Source of the DNA: Apium graveolens
Taxonomy: Eukaryota > Streptophyta > Magnoliopsida > Apiales > Apiaceae
Assembly: GCF_009905375.1 (NCBI RefSeq)
Contig: NC_133653.1
Span: 65,135,414-65,199,413 of the forward strand
Direction: 5' to 3'
Length of the DNA stretch: 64,000 nt
Notes under the pieces: generated by a model
The model's input: the letters and a program-made list of their open reading frames with translations, nothing else
Databases searched by the model: none
What the model was told of the DNA's origin: nothing
Position numbers and translations under genes: made by a program
In this document: positions 1 to 12,800 of the stretch, in pieces
Layout of the letters: each line of letters opens with the position of its first letter
Position numbering within the stretch: the first letter of the stretch is position 1

Positions 1-1159
1 CCAACCTCCGATCAAACCGAACTAAACTCCGGCCAACGCCCGATTTTCCTCGTTTGTACATAAAACTTTGATATTAATAGCTCAAATCAAAGCTTAGAAC
101 CTCTACGATCTAAGCCCTAATATCTCAGTAACCAAAAATCACTCAAACTAAAAAATGATCAAATCAAAATTGAGTATAAACCCTAGAAATCGAACTATCA
201 TTTCAAGCAATTATTTGTTAAAATTAATTGATGCAAATCGATCAGAAACAATCATATAAAGCTATTCATAACATCAATTTCAACAGGTAACCCCAGAATC
301 AAAAAGCACCTATTCGAACATAAAACCTAGAAATCGAAATTGTAAAATAACAGATTAAACATAAAATTGATATCAGAAACAGAAAGAATATATCAAAACC
401 TTTGATTTTAGTACTTGAACGACTTGATTTGGTGCAGAAATCAGATCAAAATCACGGTTTGATTGCACAACCCGAATTTAAAACCTGACCCGGAAAACAG
501 AGAATTTTTAGAATTTTCAGAATTTTTAAATATTGAAATATAATTAATTAATAAAAATTAGGCTATTTATATTAAGTAAAATAATACTCCTAATTAAAAT
601 TAAGACCCTAATTATACATCTAATAAAATTAATTGGCCCCTAATTTTATAATTTTTGAGTATTAATTTTTAATTTTTAAATATTTATAAATACAATATAT
701 ATGCCAAAAATTCCCAAAAATTGCGAATAATTCAGAAATACAAAGAAATGGTATATTTGAAAGTCCTATAATTTTATAAAAATAAAAATGTGATTTTTGT
801 GGGGTTTTGAACACCCGAATGGGACCGAAAAAGTCATTTTTCACGAAACGAGAAAATTTATAAAATATCTAGATGTTCAGAGTAACGCGATGGTACAAGC
901 GGTTCTAAGAAAAATAAGGCCAATCATTTTATTTGAAATATCATCTATTAAAATATTTTTCGGGTCGTATAACTTTTGATACAAAAGCTTTTAACACGAA
1001 ATAAAATATCTGATAAATACCTAGAAAATACCCTGATGATACAGAACACACGTAACACAAGCAGTTAGGGTTTTATGACTAATTACACATAAATGACATA
1101 ATAAAACACATAATTTATCTTTATTACGATATAATACAAGCGTAACTTCCCAATCATCA
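1..1159 (-). repeat. Partial 3' LTR of gypsy element A-left
   Basis: AT-rich sequence resembling the right-hand part of the LTRs at 3881-7761 and 13772-17649, with the same order of short blocks (for example ccccagaatcaaaaa near 291 and the tail tacaagcgtaacttcc near 1135). On the minus strand the LTR starts with TGATGATTGGG at 1159, directly after a purine tract. It continues off the left window edge. It is clearly diverged from the other two LTRs, so it belongs to an older copy or a sister subfamily. I see no gene in it. Confidence 0.75.
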
Positions 1160-1174
1160 TCCTTCTCCCCTTAA
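1160..1174 (-). other. Polypurine tract of A-left
   Basis: The minus strand reads TTAAGGGGAGAAGGA directly before the LTR start. This is the expected plus-strand primer site for reverse transcription, and it matches in position the tract of element A at 7762-7777. Confidence 0.7.
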
Positions 1175-1189
1175 TAGGATTTTGTCCTC

Positions 1190-3880
1190 AGAATTTCGAC
1201 AGAGAAAATAATTGGGGATATTTTTCTAATATTTCACTCTAAAGTTCCCAGGTTGATTCTTCAACCATAAGGTTTCTCGACAAAACTCATACTAAAGGTA
1301 CAGACTTATTTCTCAATACTCGTTCCTGTCGATCTAGAATTCTTATTGGTCGCTCTATATAGGACAAGTCATCTTGAATTTCTATCGGCTCATATTCTAT
1401 TACATGTCTTGAATCAGGATAATATATCTTAAGTAGTGACCCATGGAACACATTATGAACATGCTGCATATGAGGCGGTAAGGCTAACTCGTGTGCTACC
1501 TTCCCGACTTTCTTCAAGATTTCAAATAGACCAACGTATCGTGGCTTCAGTTTATCTTTATTCCCAAATCTGGTTAATCCTTTCCAAGGCGATATTTTTA
1601 ATAACACATGCTCCCCTTCTTGGTAGTCTATATCCTTTCTAGTCGGATCTGCATATTTGCATTGTCGATTTTGTGCTGCTTCGAGTCCCTTTCTGATAAG
1701 CTCTACTTTTATTTTGGTCTGTTGAATCAATTATGGACCTAAAATCTTAGGTTCACCCACTTTATCCCAACATACCGGTGATCTGCATTTTCTTCCGTGT
1801 AAAGCTTCATAAGGTGGCCTTCCAATGCTGGCATGATAGCTGCTTTTGTAAGAAAATTCCACTAATGGTAAATGCTCATCCCAACTGCCTTCAAAATATA
1901 TTGCACATACACGTAGCATATCTTCGATTATTTGAATCGTCCTTTCACTCTGTCCGTCCGTTTATGGATGGTAAGCGGTACTCATATTTAACTTAGTACC
2001 AAGGCATTCCTGAAATTGTCTCCAGAATCTTGAATTAAAACGTGAATCTCGATCAGATACAATGGATACAGGAACTCCATGTCGCATCACAATTTCTTTA
2101 AGGTATAGATGCACTAACTTGTCATGTGAAAATCTTTCGTTGATTGGGAGGAAATGTGATGACTTTGTTAGTCTATCGTTGATTACCCAGATTGCATCAT
2201 GGTTTTCTATGGTTCGTGGAAGTCTTATCACAAAATCCATCGGTAGATGTTCCCATTTCCATTCTGGAATATCTAGTGGTTGTAGTAATCCTCTTGGAAG
2301 TTGATGTTCAGCCTTGACTCATTGGCATGTGTAGCATTTACTTACCCACTCTGCTATTTCTTTCTTCATGTTTGGCCACCAAAAGTTTTCTTTCAGATGT
2401 TGATACATCTTTGTGCTTCCTCGATGAATTGAATATCTTGAGTTGTGAGTGTGTCGTAATATTTCTTCTTTCAATTCTGGCACATTAGGTATCCAGATTC
2501 TTGATGAAAATAGTAGAATTCCTTTATCATCTTTCTGACTTGTGATTTCTTCTCTTGTTAGGTTGTCGTCCTCTTGACTCATTACCTCTTCTTGACATCT
2601 TTGAATCTTTTCCAACAGTTCTGGTTGAAATATCATTGCATAATTCATTTCAGTGGCTTCCCTTGGAACATGAACTTCAATTTCCAATTTCTCAAATTCT
2701 TTAACTAACTCTTCTGAAGAAGTCAGCCTATTTAACCTCTCTTTCTGGCTTAGCGCATCTGCCACGACATTTGCTTTTCCTGGATGATAGTTGATTGTAA
2801 CATCATAATCTTTAATCAATGTTAGCCATCTTTGTTGTCTCATGTTGAGTTCCTTCTGTGTAAAAATATACTTTAGACTTTTATGATCCGTATAAATTTC
2901 ACACTTTTCACCATATAGATAATTTCTCCAAAGTTTCAAAGTGAACACGATTGCTGCTAGTTCCAGATCATGCGTAGGATATTTCTGTTAATGATGTTTC
3001 AGTTGTCTATAAGCATATGTAATTACGTTACCGTGCTGCATCAGTACGCATCGAAGTCCTCGGTAAGACGCATCGCTGTAAATAACAAAATCTGCTTGTT
3101 CATCTGGTAGCACAAGTATAGGTGCGGTCACCAACTGATTCTTTGAATCCTGAAAACTCTCTTCAGATTTTTCATTCCATATGAACTTTTCATTCTTTCG
3201 AGTCAACTTGGTTAATGGCGTAGCTATCTTTGCGAAATCCTTAACAAATATTCTATAGTAACCTGCCAATCCCAAGAAACTTCTGACTTCCGTCGAGGTC
3301 ATTGGTCTCTCCCAATTTAATACAGCTTCAATATTTGTTGGATCAACCTTAATTCCTTCAATGATGATAATATGGCCCATATATTGTACTTCCCTTAACC
3401 AGAATTCACATTTCGAGAACTTCGCGTAAAGCTGTTCTTTTCTTGAGATTTTCAAAATGATCCTCAAATGCTCGACATGTTCTTCTTCAGTCTTCGATTA
3501 AATCAAGATGTCATCAATAAATACAATTACAAATATGTCCAAGTACTTCTTGAATACCCTGTTCATCAAATTTATGAATGCTGCTGGTGCATTAGTCAAA
3601 CCGAATGCCATTACGAGGAATTTATAATGTCCATATCTGGTACGAAAAGCAATCTTGGGAATATCTTCGGCCTTGATCTTCAGTTGATGATAACCTGACC
3701 TCAAGTCTATCTTAGAAAACCATGAGGCTCATTTTAGTTGATCAAATAAATCATCAATTCATGGTAGAGGATACTTATTCTTAATAGTTAACTTATTCAA
3801 CTCACGATAATCGATACAGAGTCGCATACTGCCATCTTTTTTCTTTACAAACAATACCGGTGCATCCTATGGGGATATAC
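1190..3880 (-). pseudogene. Ty3/gypsy pol remnant (RT C-part, RNase H, integrase, C-terminal domain)
   Basis: Read on the minus strand from 3880 down, this is pol: RT with the FIDDILI catalytic block (near 3500), the FLGLAGYYR connection, RNase H with [11 protein letters not shown] (near 3080) and DHKSLKYIF, the integrase zinc-binding region ending in CYTCQ (near 2320), the integrase core with SDRDSRFN (near 2050), and a C-terminal LPPHMQHVHNVFHGSLL block. It is broken by stop codons at 2985, 2319, 1962 and 1731 and by a frame change near 1290. One stop is CGA to TGA and another CAA to TAA when compared with element A. The gene is cut at 3880 by an LTR of element A at the FVKKKDG region, so PR, gag and the 5' LTR are missing. 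Non-functional. Confidence 0.9.
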
Positions 3881-5610
3881 TGTAACACCCTCCAAATCCG
3901 GGGTATAGATTTGGGGCATTACTAATATTAACTACACATTAGTCTTGCACAAGCGGAATATAATTAGAATAATTACCCCGAACTACTGCTATCAGGATCT
4001 TTTAAGGTTAAGATCTGAAAACAAGAACCACATACTAACTTTATTACAAACCAAATAAAAACAATCCGTCTCAAGAACTCTCTTTATTACAAAACTTTAT
4101 TCTATCTACATGCTCACCACACAACTTTTATTCAAACCATAATAGTACTTATCCTGTTACACCTGATCTGATAACTCAAAGCTCTCTTCAGGGATAGGGA
4201 TGAACACCCTTGGTATAAGAGGGTCCCGCTGCTTGACTCGCTTCTTGACTACGCGGGTTCTGATGGGTTTCATTCTCTACCTTAACTGTAAGACAATAGG
4301 AATAACAATAAAAGAGGATGAGCCAAAATTGCTCAACAAGCCTGCAACAATATAGATAGTATAAAGAGAGAGAAATAAGTGAACCAATAAGCTGCTGGTT
4401 TGATCAACCATCTGAGTCTGTATAGACTAATAATTTGCCAATACTGGCGAGTGCCAAATGAACAAGACTGGAAACAAGAACCAACATATGCACTATAACC
4501 CGCTGATCAGTCAGGATACAATGCAAATCTATACCCAACTGTATAGATCCAACCAACATAAGGAGTACTCAGGCAGCTATGGCCTATTAATTAAAGGTTT
4601 GAGTAAAACCCAGCCTGTATCGTAACCATCCAGTCCGAAGTTTAGCATCCGGAACAATCGGAATGCTTTTGATGTATCCCAACATCAGGATATATCATAA
4701 TATATGTAACAAGGGTAAAAATATTGGAATATGAATAGAGGATTCAATAAATTTGGGAGAAATCAAGAATCGAAATGAAATAGAAACAAGAATCAATAGA
4801 TATGTATCAGTGCATATGAACAAGAATTATCAAAGTGTAATTGATATGTAAAATGGAATATAATTCACTATTCTGAATTTAGAATAGGGGAAAAACTTGC
4901 CTCGCGCGTACTTAACCTGATTCAACTCACCGCCTTCTGTCCCTAGCTTACTCTGCCTTGCTAACACTGAACCAATCATGGAAAGATAGTTGTTTAGATA
5001 ACTTACTATATACGTGTATCTGGAATTGATATCACGTAACCTTATCAGTCTACCCATGCGTTTCTATCTGATTCGCATATATACACATATATTGATATAG
5101 CACATAGGTTCACATAATCACATAAAGCACATAGCACATAAAGCACATAATCAATTTTTAGACTTATAATTATTTTTAGAATTGATTCTGGACTCATACC
5201 TGCATTAACTAGCCTTATCTGACTTTATTATAATTTTTTGGGATTATTCGATTAAATTATACCCCTATTAGGGCCTATGAACTATTAATTATCACCAAAC
5301 CATTCTCTTTTGGAGGAAATTATAACTCACAATTATTTTTATTGGATTCGTTTCATTTTTCTGAGTCTAGGGGTCTTCGTTTCGCTCAAATCGGATTAAC
5401 GGTTGAATTATTATGAATTAAACAAGATTTAATTAATTAATAATTAATTATAATTAAATAATCCTTAATTACATTTTAAATAATTAACTAATAATTATTG
5501 TATTTTAAAATAATTAATCCCTAATTATTAGGATTAATTACTATTTATTACAATTATTTACAAATTATTATCACTTACTCGATTAGATCGATTATTTACA
5601 AATAACTAAT

Positions 5611-5966
5611 CGATACAAATAACTGATACGATACTTATCGAATAAATAAATATTATTCGAATCATAATTCAACGAGCAACTACTCGTATAAATACGAGCT
5701 ACTCGCGATTCTCGAATAACTATCGAACTGTTATTATTATTATTATAACTTATACAATTTGTTAATTAATTATCGATATTTAATTATTCGATACGAATAA
5801 TTAGTACGATATTCTTCGAATAAATATCGCTCGATTAATAATTCTAACTTAACGAATCACGACTCGAATAGGTACGAGTTACTCGGAATATTTAACTAAT
5901 TAACGAATTATTATTCATATTATTCGATTATTTTTAATCCTTATTTATTAATTATTTAACTAATTA
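5611..5966. repeat. Degenerate 178-bp tandem duplication in LTR A
   Basis: The block starting cgatacaaataactgatacg at 5611 recurs as cgatacgaataattagtacg at 5789, followed in both copies by gaataaat, an attc/aacg stretch and a tacgagYtactcg end. The period is 178 bp. The same arrangement lies at 15500 and 15678 in the other LTR. The first copy includes the perfect hairpin CTCGTATAAATACGAG (5683-5698). Confidence 0.6.
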
Positions 5967-6216
5967 TTAATTAATTACCTAATTATTAACTAATTAGATA
6001 ACTAATAAATAATTAAATAGATAACTAATTTCAAATTTCTAAATTAATAAAATAATTCAGAAATTATTAATAATACTTTTCAGAATTTAAATGTAATTTT
6101 TATTAACTTTTTAGAATTACTAAAACTAATTTTTACTTTGATAAAATATAAATAAATAATTAAAATTCCAGAAACATAATTCTGGAATTGATTTTTGGTT
6201 TTATTGGATCAAACCC

Positions 6217-6255
6217 CGGGTCGAAACCGGGTTGGAAACCGGGTCGAACCCGGGT
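6217..6255. repeat. Short CCGGG-rich tandem repeat in 3' LTR A
   Basis: Three and a half copies of an 11-12 bp unit of the form cgggtygraacc. The identical array is in the 5' LTR at about 16106-16144. It is GC-rich inside an otherwise AT-rich LTR. Function unknown. Confidence 0.6.
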
Positions 6256-7761
6256 CTTCAAGAACACGGCCAGGCTGCCCAGAATCCGGCAATGGTGACC
6301 GGTTCCGACGAGTTTTCCGACGAGCAATTCCCAGCTTCCAGGCCATCGTTTCTGCAAGGTTCTTGTCCCGTTCGACTCCACGTGACTACAGCAACACAAC
6401 CCCGTTGTCCGCTTTCGTCTCCGTTGCACAGGTTGTCTTCTCCGACCAAGAACAGAGCATGGGCCGGCGAGCTCCGTCACGAACTCCGGCGGCTTCGATT
6501 TGGCACAACCACAAACCATTTGAATCGATTCTTTGCAGGTTTTCATTCAAAATCACTCGAGAAACACACCCATGCCAACAACATCGCCTAATAACTCCGG
6601 GAACAATTTCTCCGGCCAAATCAAACAATTTTCCGGCCAAATACTAAACTCACATATTCTTACACGAAAAATTACAAATAATATATCAAAATAAAGCTTA
6701 TTAGTTCTACAATCAAACCCCTATAATCAAAACAATCTCAGATTCATACAAAATCAAAAACGAACTAAAATAAAATTGTATAAACTTGAAACTAAGAACT
6801 AACACTTAGAACAATCGTTTGTTCAAATAAATAACATAAATCGATTGTAACCAAGTACAGGAAACTATACCAAGCATCAAAATCAACCCAGAACCCCAGA
6901 ATCAAAAACCCCCAATTTCAGTTCATGAACCCTAAAATATGAATTGAAAATCTAAGCATCAAAACATGAAATTGATGGTATGAACAGAAAGTAGAGATCA
7001 AGAGCTTTGTTTTGGTTACTCACATGATCAAAACGGGTAACAGAATCACTCTCAAATCTGCAGTTTAATTCCCTGGTTGTTCTTCACCCCCACTTTCTAA
7101 TTTTTTTATTTTCTGATTTTTAACAATTAATTAATGAATAATTAATAATAAAACAGGTATTTATACTAATGAAAATAATACCCCTAAATAAAATTAAGGG
7201 TCTAATTATACCTCTAATAAAAATATTTGGCCCCAATTTTTACAATTTTTGGGTATTAATAATGAATTTTTAAATATCCAATAAATACAAAATAAATGAC
7301 AAAAATTCCCAAAAATTGTGAATATTACAAAAATGCAAAGAAAAATAATGTATGATAATTTCATGATCATATAAAAATAAAAATGTGATTTTTGTGGGGC
7401 TTTTGGTACCCGAAGGGGTCCGGAAAAGTCGTTTTTCGCGAAAAAGGTAAATTTGTAAAACATTTAGGGGTTTAGAATATCGATATGGGATAGGGCATTT
7501 TTGGCAAAATAGGGCCAATGATTTTGTTTGAAATACGGGCTTTCAAAACATAGTTTTGAGCTGTACAGGTTTTGATATAATATATATATATAACTGATGA
7601 TAAAATGCTCAATAAATATTCAAAACACGTTTGGATCAAAACAGCCAACACATATCACATAGCAGTTAGGGTTTAACGACTTAACACATTTAACCACATA
7701 ATAATACACATAATTTATCATTATTATAATATAATACAAGAATAATTCCTCGGTCGTTACA

Positions 7762-7777
7762 TTCTCCCCCCCTTTAA
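7762..7777 (-). other. Polypurine tract of element A
   Basis: The minus strand reads TTAAAGGGGGGGAGAA directly before the 3' LTR start. It would prime plus-strand DNA synthesis. Confidence 0.85.
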
Positions 7778-7801
7778 CAAGATTCTGTCCTCAGAATCAC
7801 A

Positions 7802-8320
7802 TTATGCAAATAACTGAGGATACCTTTCTAACATTTCACTCTCAAGCTCCCAGGTTGATTCTTCAACCACTGGGTTTCTCCATAAAACTCTCACTAATGA
7901 CACAGACTTATTTCTTAATATCCTCTCTTGCCTATCTAGAATTCTTATTGGCTGCTCTACATATGACAAATCTGCCTGAAGTTCTACTGGTTCATATTCT
8001 ATTACATGCCTTGTATCAGGATTATACTTTTTAAGCATAGATACATGAAATACGTTGTGAATGTGCTGCATATGGGGTGGTAGAGCTAACTCGTACGCAA
8101 CCTTCCCAATTTTCTTCAAAATCTCAAATGGTCCAACGTATCGTGGCTTCAATTTCCCTCTCTTGCCAAATCTGGTCAATCCTTTCCATGGCGATATTTT
8201 GAGCAATACACGTTCTCCTTCCTGATAGTCCACATCCTTCCTTGCTTGGTCTGCATATCTGCTTTGCCTGTTTTGTGCTGTCTCAATTCGTTTTCGAATG
8301 AGTTTAATCTTTTCTTTTGT
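7802..8320 (-). pseudogene. Element A integrase C-terminus and chromodomain-like tail
   Basis: Last section of the single gag-pol frame, downstream of the TAG at 8321. It contains the GPFEILKKIGKVAYELALPP block and HNVFHVSMLKKY typical of gypsy integrase C-termini, then VLWRNPVVEESTWELESEM and YPQLF, the type of tail seen in Tekay-like chromodomains (family knowledge). It ends at the TAA 7802-7804, about 25 bases before the polypurine tract. The section itself has no internal stop. In a functional element it would help direct integration into chromatin. Confidence 0.85.
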
Positions 8321-9634
8321 CTACTGAATTAATTCTGGACCCAAAATCTTGCGTTCTCCAACTTCATCCCAATGCACTGGTGATCTGCATTTCCTTCCAT
8401 ATAATGCTTCATACGGTGGCATTCCAATACTGGCGTGATAGCTGTTATTATAAGAAAATTCCACTAGGGGTAAATGTTCATCCCAACTACCTTCAAAATC
8501 GATCGCACAAACTCGTAACATGTCTTCAATCATTTGAATTATCCTTTCACTTTGACCGTCAGTTTGCGGATGATAGGCTGTACTCATATTCAACTTCGTT
8601 CCTAGACATTCTTGGAATTGTCTCCAAAATCTTAAATTGAAACGAGGATCTCGATCCGATATAATTGATACTGGTACTCCATGACGCATCACAATTTCTT
8701 TAAGATATAAATGGACTAGCTTGTCCAATGAAAATCTCTCATTAATTGGAAGAAAATGTGCTGATTTCGTCAATCGATCAATAATAACCCAAATTGCATC
8801 GTGATTGGCTTTCGTCCTTGGAAGTCCCACTACGAAATCCATCGCTAGATGTTCCCATTTCCATTTTGGAGTGTCTAATGGTTGCAATAACCCACTCGGA
8901 AGTTGATGCTCTGCTTTAACTCGCTGGCATGTGTAGCATTTACTCACCCATTCTGCTATCTCCTTCTTCATATTCGGCCACCAAAAGTTTTCCTTCAAAT
9001 CGCGATACATTTTCGTGCTTCCTGGATGAATGGAATACTTCGAATTGTGTGCATCTCGCATAATTTCTTCTTTTAATTCTACCACGTTAGGGATCCAGAT
9101 TCTTGACGTAAAACGTAAAATTCCTTCATTATCTTTCTGAGTTGTAATCTCTTCTCCTGTTAAGTTGTCGTCTTGACTCATCACTTTATCTTGACAATGG
9201 CGAATCTTTTCTAGCAACCCTGGTTGAAAAGTCATAGCGTAAATAGTTCCTGCAGATTCATGAGGAATACGAATCTCAATTTCCAATTTGTCGAATTCTT
9301 TAACCAATTCTTCACATGAAGTTAACCGATTCAATCTTTCTTTTCTGCTTAGTGCATCTGCTACAACATTTGCTTTTCCTGGATGATAACTGATTGTAAC
9401 ATCATAATCTTTAATCAATTTCAGCCATCGACGTTGTCGCATGTTCAGTTCCTTTTGCGTGAAGATATACTTCAGACTTTTATGATCCGTGTAGATTTCA
9501 CATTTTTCACCATACAGATAATGTCTCCAAAGCTTCAATGCAAATACAATTGCTGCCAATTCCAGATCATGCGTAGGATATTTCTGCTCATGAGGTTTAA
9601 GTTGTCTCGACGCATATGCAATGACGTTACCATG
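8321..9634 (-). pseudogene. Element A RNase H (rest) and integrase core
   Basis: Same frame as gag and the downstream tail, entered after the stop at 9635-9637. It begins with the RNase H part ([20 protein letters not shown], then DHKSLKYIF, and [18 protein letters not shown]). It continues with the integrase zinc-binding domain (H...H, CYTCQ), then the core: D in [10 protein letters not shown] in SDRDPRFN, and E in [11 protein letters not shown]...MIEDML. The DDE set is therefore present. It ends at TAG 8321-8323, where the following residues (TKEKIK) and copy A-left show a Gln codon was expected. Only point stops prevent a full polyprotein. Confidence 0.9.
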
Positions 9635-11488
9635 TTACATCAACACACATCCTAAACCACGATATGAAGCGTCACTGTAAATAACAAAATTTCCTTGCTC
9701 GTCTTGCAGTACTAATACTGGTGCAGTCACCAACCGATTCTTCAACTCTTGAAAACTTTCTTCACATTTACTATTCCATTCGAACTTTTCACTTTGTCGA
9801 GTTAATTTGGTCAACGGTGTTGCTATCTTCGCAAAATCTTTGACAAATCTTCGATAATATCCTGCCAAACCTAAGAAACTTCGAACCTCTGTCGGCGTCT
9901 TTGGTCTTTCCCAATTCAACACAGCTTCAATCTTTGCTGGATCAACTTGAATGCCTTCTCTGCTGATGATATGCCCTAGAAACTGCACTTCTTTCAACCA
10001 AAATTCACATTTTGAAAATTTTGCATAAAGCTGCTCCTTTCGTAATATCTCCAATGTCGTTCTTAAATGCGCTGCATGCTCTTCTCCCGTCTTTGAGTAG
10101 ATCAAAATGTCATCAATAAATACAATGATAAACTTATCCAAATACTTCTTGAATATTCGATTCATCAAATCCATAAACGCTGCAGGTGCATTCGTTAATC
10201 CAAAAGCCATCACAAGAAATTCATAGTGTCCGTACCTCATTCTAAATGCTGTCTTTGGAATATCTTCGGCCTTGATCTTTAACTGATGATAGCCTGATCG
10301 TAAGTCGATTTTCGAAAACCATGCTGCTCCTTTTAATTGATCAAATAAATCATCGATGCAAGGTAAAGGATATTTATTCTTGATAGTTAACTTGTTCAGC
10401 TCACGATAATCAATACACAGTCGCATACTACCATCCTTCTTTTTCACGAACAATACTGGCGCGCCCCATGGGGATACACTTGGCCTTATAATTCCTTTGT
10501 CGAGAAGTTCTTGCAACTGCTTTGCTAATTCCCTCATTTCAACAGGTACCATTCGATATGGAGCTTTCGAAATTGGTTCGGTCCCTGGCGTCAAGTCAAT
10601 AGTGAACTCGATTTCTCGATCTGGTGGAAGTCCTGGTAATTCGTCTGGAAAAACATCAAGAAATTCACAAACTAATGGAATATCTTCAATCTTTGGATTT
10701 CCCTTATTAGCATCACGTACATAGGCTAAATAAGCTTGACATCCTTGGCGTAGCAATCTTCTCGTCTGCATTATTGATAGGAATTTCTGCTTTTGCTTCT
10801 CACCTTTAAATATTACCGTTTCATTTTCTTCAGTTTGCAATTTCACTCTCTTATTCGCACAGTCAATTTGAGCATTATTACTAGATAGCCAATCCATTCC
10901 TAGAATAACATCAAACTCCCCTAACCTAAAAGGTATCAAATCAACTGAAAAATGACATCTTCTTATCTCAATATCACAACTCGGGCATACTCGATCTACT
11001 GCAACCTGATCATTATTCGCTAATTTTATGATTAACACTTCATCTAACCACTGTACCTCACAATTTATTTTAGAGATAAAAGCTTCAGAAATAAAAGATC
11101 TAGTAGCTCCTGAATCAATCAATACCAAAGCATTCACGGAATTTACAGGAAGTGTACCTGCAACCACATTCGGACTCTGTACCGCTTCCTTCATTGACAT
11201 GTTGAAAGTCCTTGCTCTGGGCTGATGTTGCTGTGGTAGTGGAGGTGGAGGTAATGCTAACACTCTTGGAATACTAGCGGCCATTGCAATTCCTCTGCAG
11301 TCTCTGGCGATATGTCCTTTTCTCCCACATTGAAAACAAGTAACTTCTGCTTTTCCCATCGGACATTCTCCAGAATAGTGTCCCCTTTGCTTGCACTTGA
11401 AACACGTGACATTTGGCTTGTTACAAATTCCTGTATGCTTTCTACCACACGTTCTGCAATCAGGTACAGGCGGTCGAATAAGCCTTTG
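9635..11488 (-). pseudogene. Element A protease, reverse transcriptase and start of RNase H
   Basis: Open for over 600 codons in the gag-pol frame. It starts with zinc knuckles [26 protein letters not shown] and [14 protein letters not shown] (nucleocapsid), then protease with [13 protein letters not shown] and ILGMDWL. RT follows with [43 protein letters not shown] and [10 protein letters not shown] (the catalytic DD intact), then [11 protein letters not shown] and RNase [17 protein letters not shown]. It ends at TAA 9635-9637, where A-left has a Gln codon. This is the best-preserved RT in the window. Confidence 0.93.
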
Positions 11489-12358
11489 CTAAGTTGGGGC
11501 AGGTAGTCGATTACCCATCCTCTGGTTGTTTTGTTCTGGCCTCCTAAAATTTACTTTTCCTCGAGCTTGAAATCCCGGCCTTTTGTTGAAACGATTCTGA
11601 AAATTCCCTGGTCCTTTCTCTTTCTGAGCTGCTTCGCTTTCTCCTTCAATAATCATAGCCTTCTGAACAACAGCCGTATAAGTTGTCAATTCAAACACAG
11701 CTACCCTGCTACGAATCCATGGTTTAAGTCCTTGCTGAAATCTCTTGGCCCGCTTCTCGTCCGTATCCACCTGCTCTGGAACAAACCTTGCCAATTCAGT
11801 AAACTTGGTCTCATAATCCGCAACCAATAAGTTGTCTTGTTTCAGCTCTAGGAACTTGATCTCCATCTGGTTTTTCATAAAATGAGGAAAATATTTCTCC
11901 AAGAAAAGATCAGTGAATCTATCCCAGGTCACCACACCTTCTTCTTCCAAAGCTTTCTTCGATTCCCACCAGTAATTAGCTTCGCCTTTCAGGAAATAGC
12001 TAGAAAAATCCGTCTTCTGCTCTTCCTCAACCTTTACCAACGAAAAAGCCTTTTCCATCTCTTTCAGCCAAGCTCTCGCTTTTGTAGGATCCGTGGAACC
12101 CATAAATTCCGGTGGCTTCACCGACTGAAATTGCTTGAAAGTGGTCGTAGGCGCTGCTGGTGGTACTTGATGTCCTGGATGAGCGGCTTACTATAACATC
12201 TGTTGCTGGAACTGCTGCTGTTGCTGCTGCATTTGTTGTTGCATCATCAACATTTGTTGTTGCATGAGATTAAACATCTGATCCATCTGTTTATTATTGT
12301 TTTGGCCCTCGGTGTTCCCATTCGATGAATCGGGTTGTGTTTTTCTTTTAGGTGCCAT
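11489..12358 (-). pseudogene. Element A gag (capsid)
   Basis: Start chosen at the ATG 12356-12358 because it opens MAPKRKTQPD and runs in frame with everything downstream. A methionine- and glutamine-rich stretch (LMQQQMLMMQQQMQQQQQQ) follows. Two adjacent stops (TAG at 12191-12193, TAA at 12188-12190) interrupt it at codons 56-57, then gag continues in frame: SVKPPEFMGSTDPTKARAWL, a WW-containing capsid block (ANYWWESKKAL), FLEKYFPHFM and FTELARFVPEQ. A third stop, TAG 11489-11491, separates it from the zinc knuckles. All three stops are likely former Gln codons. Gag would form the virus-like particle in the cytoplasm. Confidence 0.88.
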
Positions 12359-12800
12359 CTTTCTGGTAAATAAACAATGGTCTTCTTTAATAACAGTATA
12401 TTAAACATATATTAAAACAGTCGATTTGAGAAAATAAAACAGCTTATTAAATAACTGAATAGATAAAACAGTATGATGTGTTTTTTTTTACATAAGGATA
12501 CAACATGATCGTAAATAAAACTACATTTGTAAATATGCAATGGTACTGAAATAAATATAAATGCTTAAATAACTGGAAATAAAATAAAGAAACGTGCAAA
12601 AGATCATCTCGTATATATATATGTAGAACACCAGCTACAGGTGTCAGTGCTTGATACAAAAACCTATGATATAACAGTCATACTGCTACTACTACTATCG
12701 GTCAAAGTCAGTAACTACACTCATACAAACTAGTTATACAATACTATGCTGCCTCTATCTATAAAATATACATAATACCACACTCATTGATCTGCTGGTC
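12359..12800. other. Spacer between proline-rich ORF and gag
   Basis: About 440 bp of AT-rich leader sequence with no ORF I can support. On the minus strand it carries the untranslated region directly before the gag ATG (GAAAGATGGCACC context). Confidence 0.5.

Larger units (their letters stand above)
3881..7761 (-). repeat. 3' LTR of element A
   Basis: On the minus strand it starts TGTAACGACC (7761) and ends GGGTGTTACA (3881), giving canonical TG...CA ends. It matches 13772-17649 along its whole length with scattered single-base changes. It holds an AT-rich block (5400-6060) with a 178-bp degenerate tandem duplication and a GC-rich block (6195-6650) where several ORFs are open on both strands by composition only. 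I see no gene. Confidence 0.95.

Noticed and set aside
6217..6255. GGGTTCGACCC resembling a tRNA B box on the minus strand
   Set aside because: No A box at the right distance and no tRNA fold; it is part of the CCGGG tandem repeat.
6160..6647. Overlapping ORFs of 119-150 codons on both strands in the GC-rich block of LTR A (also 16049-16536)
   Set aside because: They overlap in several frames on both strands and repeat only because the LTRs are copies. No domain or sensible composition; GC-rich DNA lacks stops by chance.
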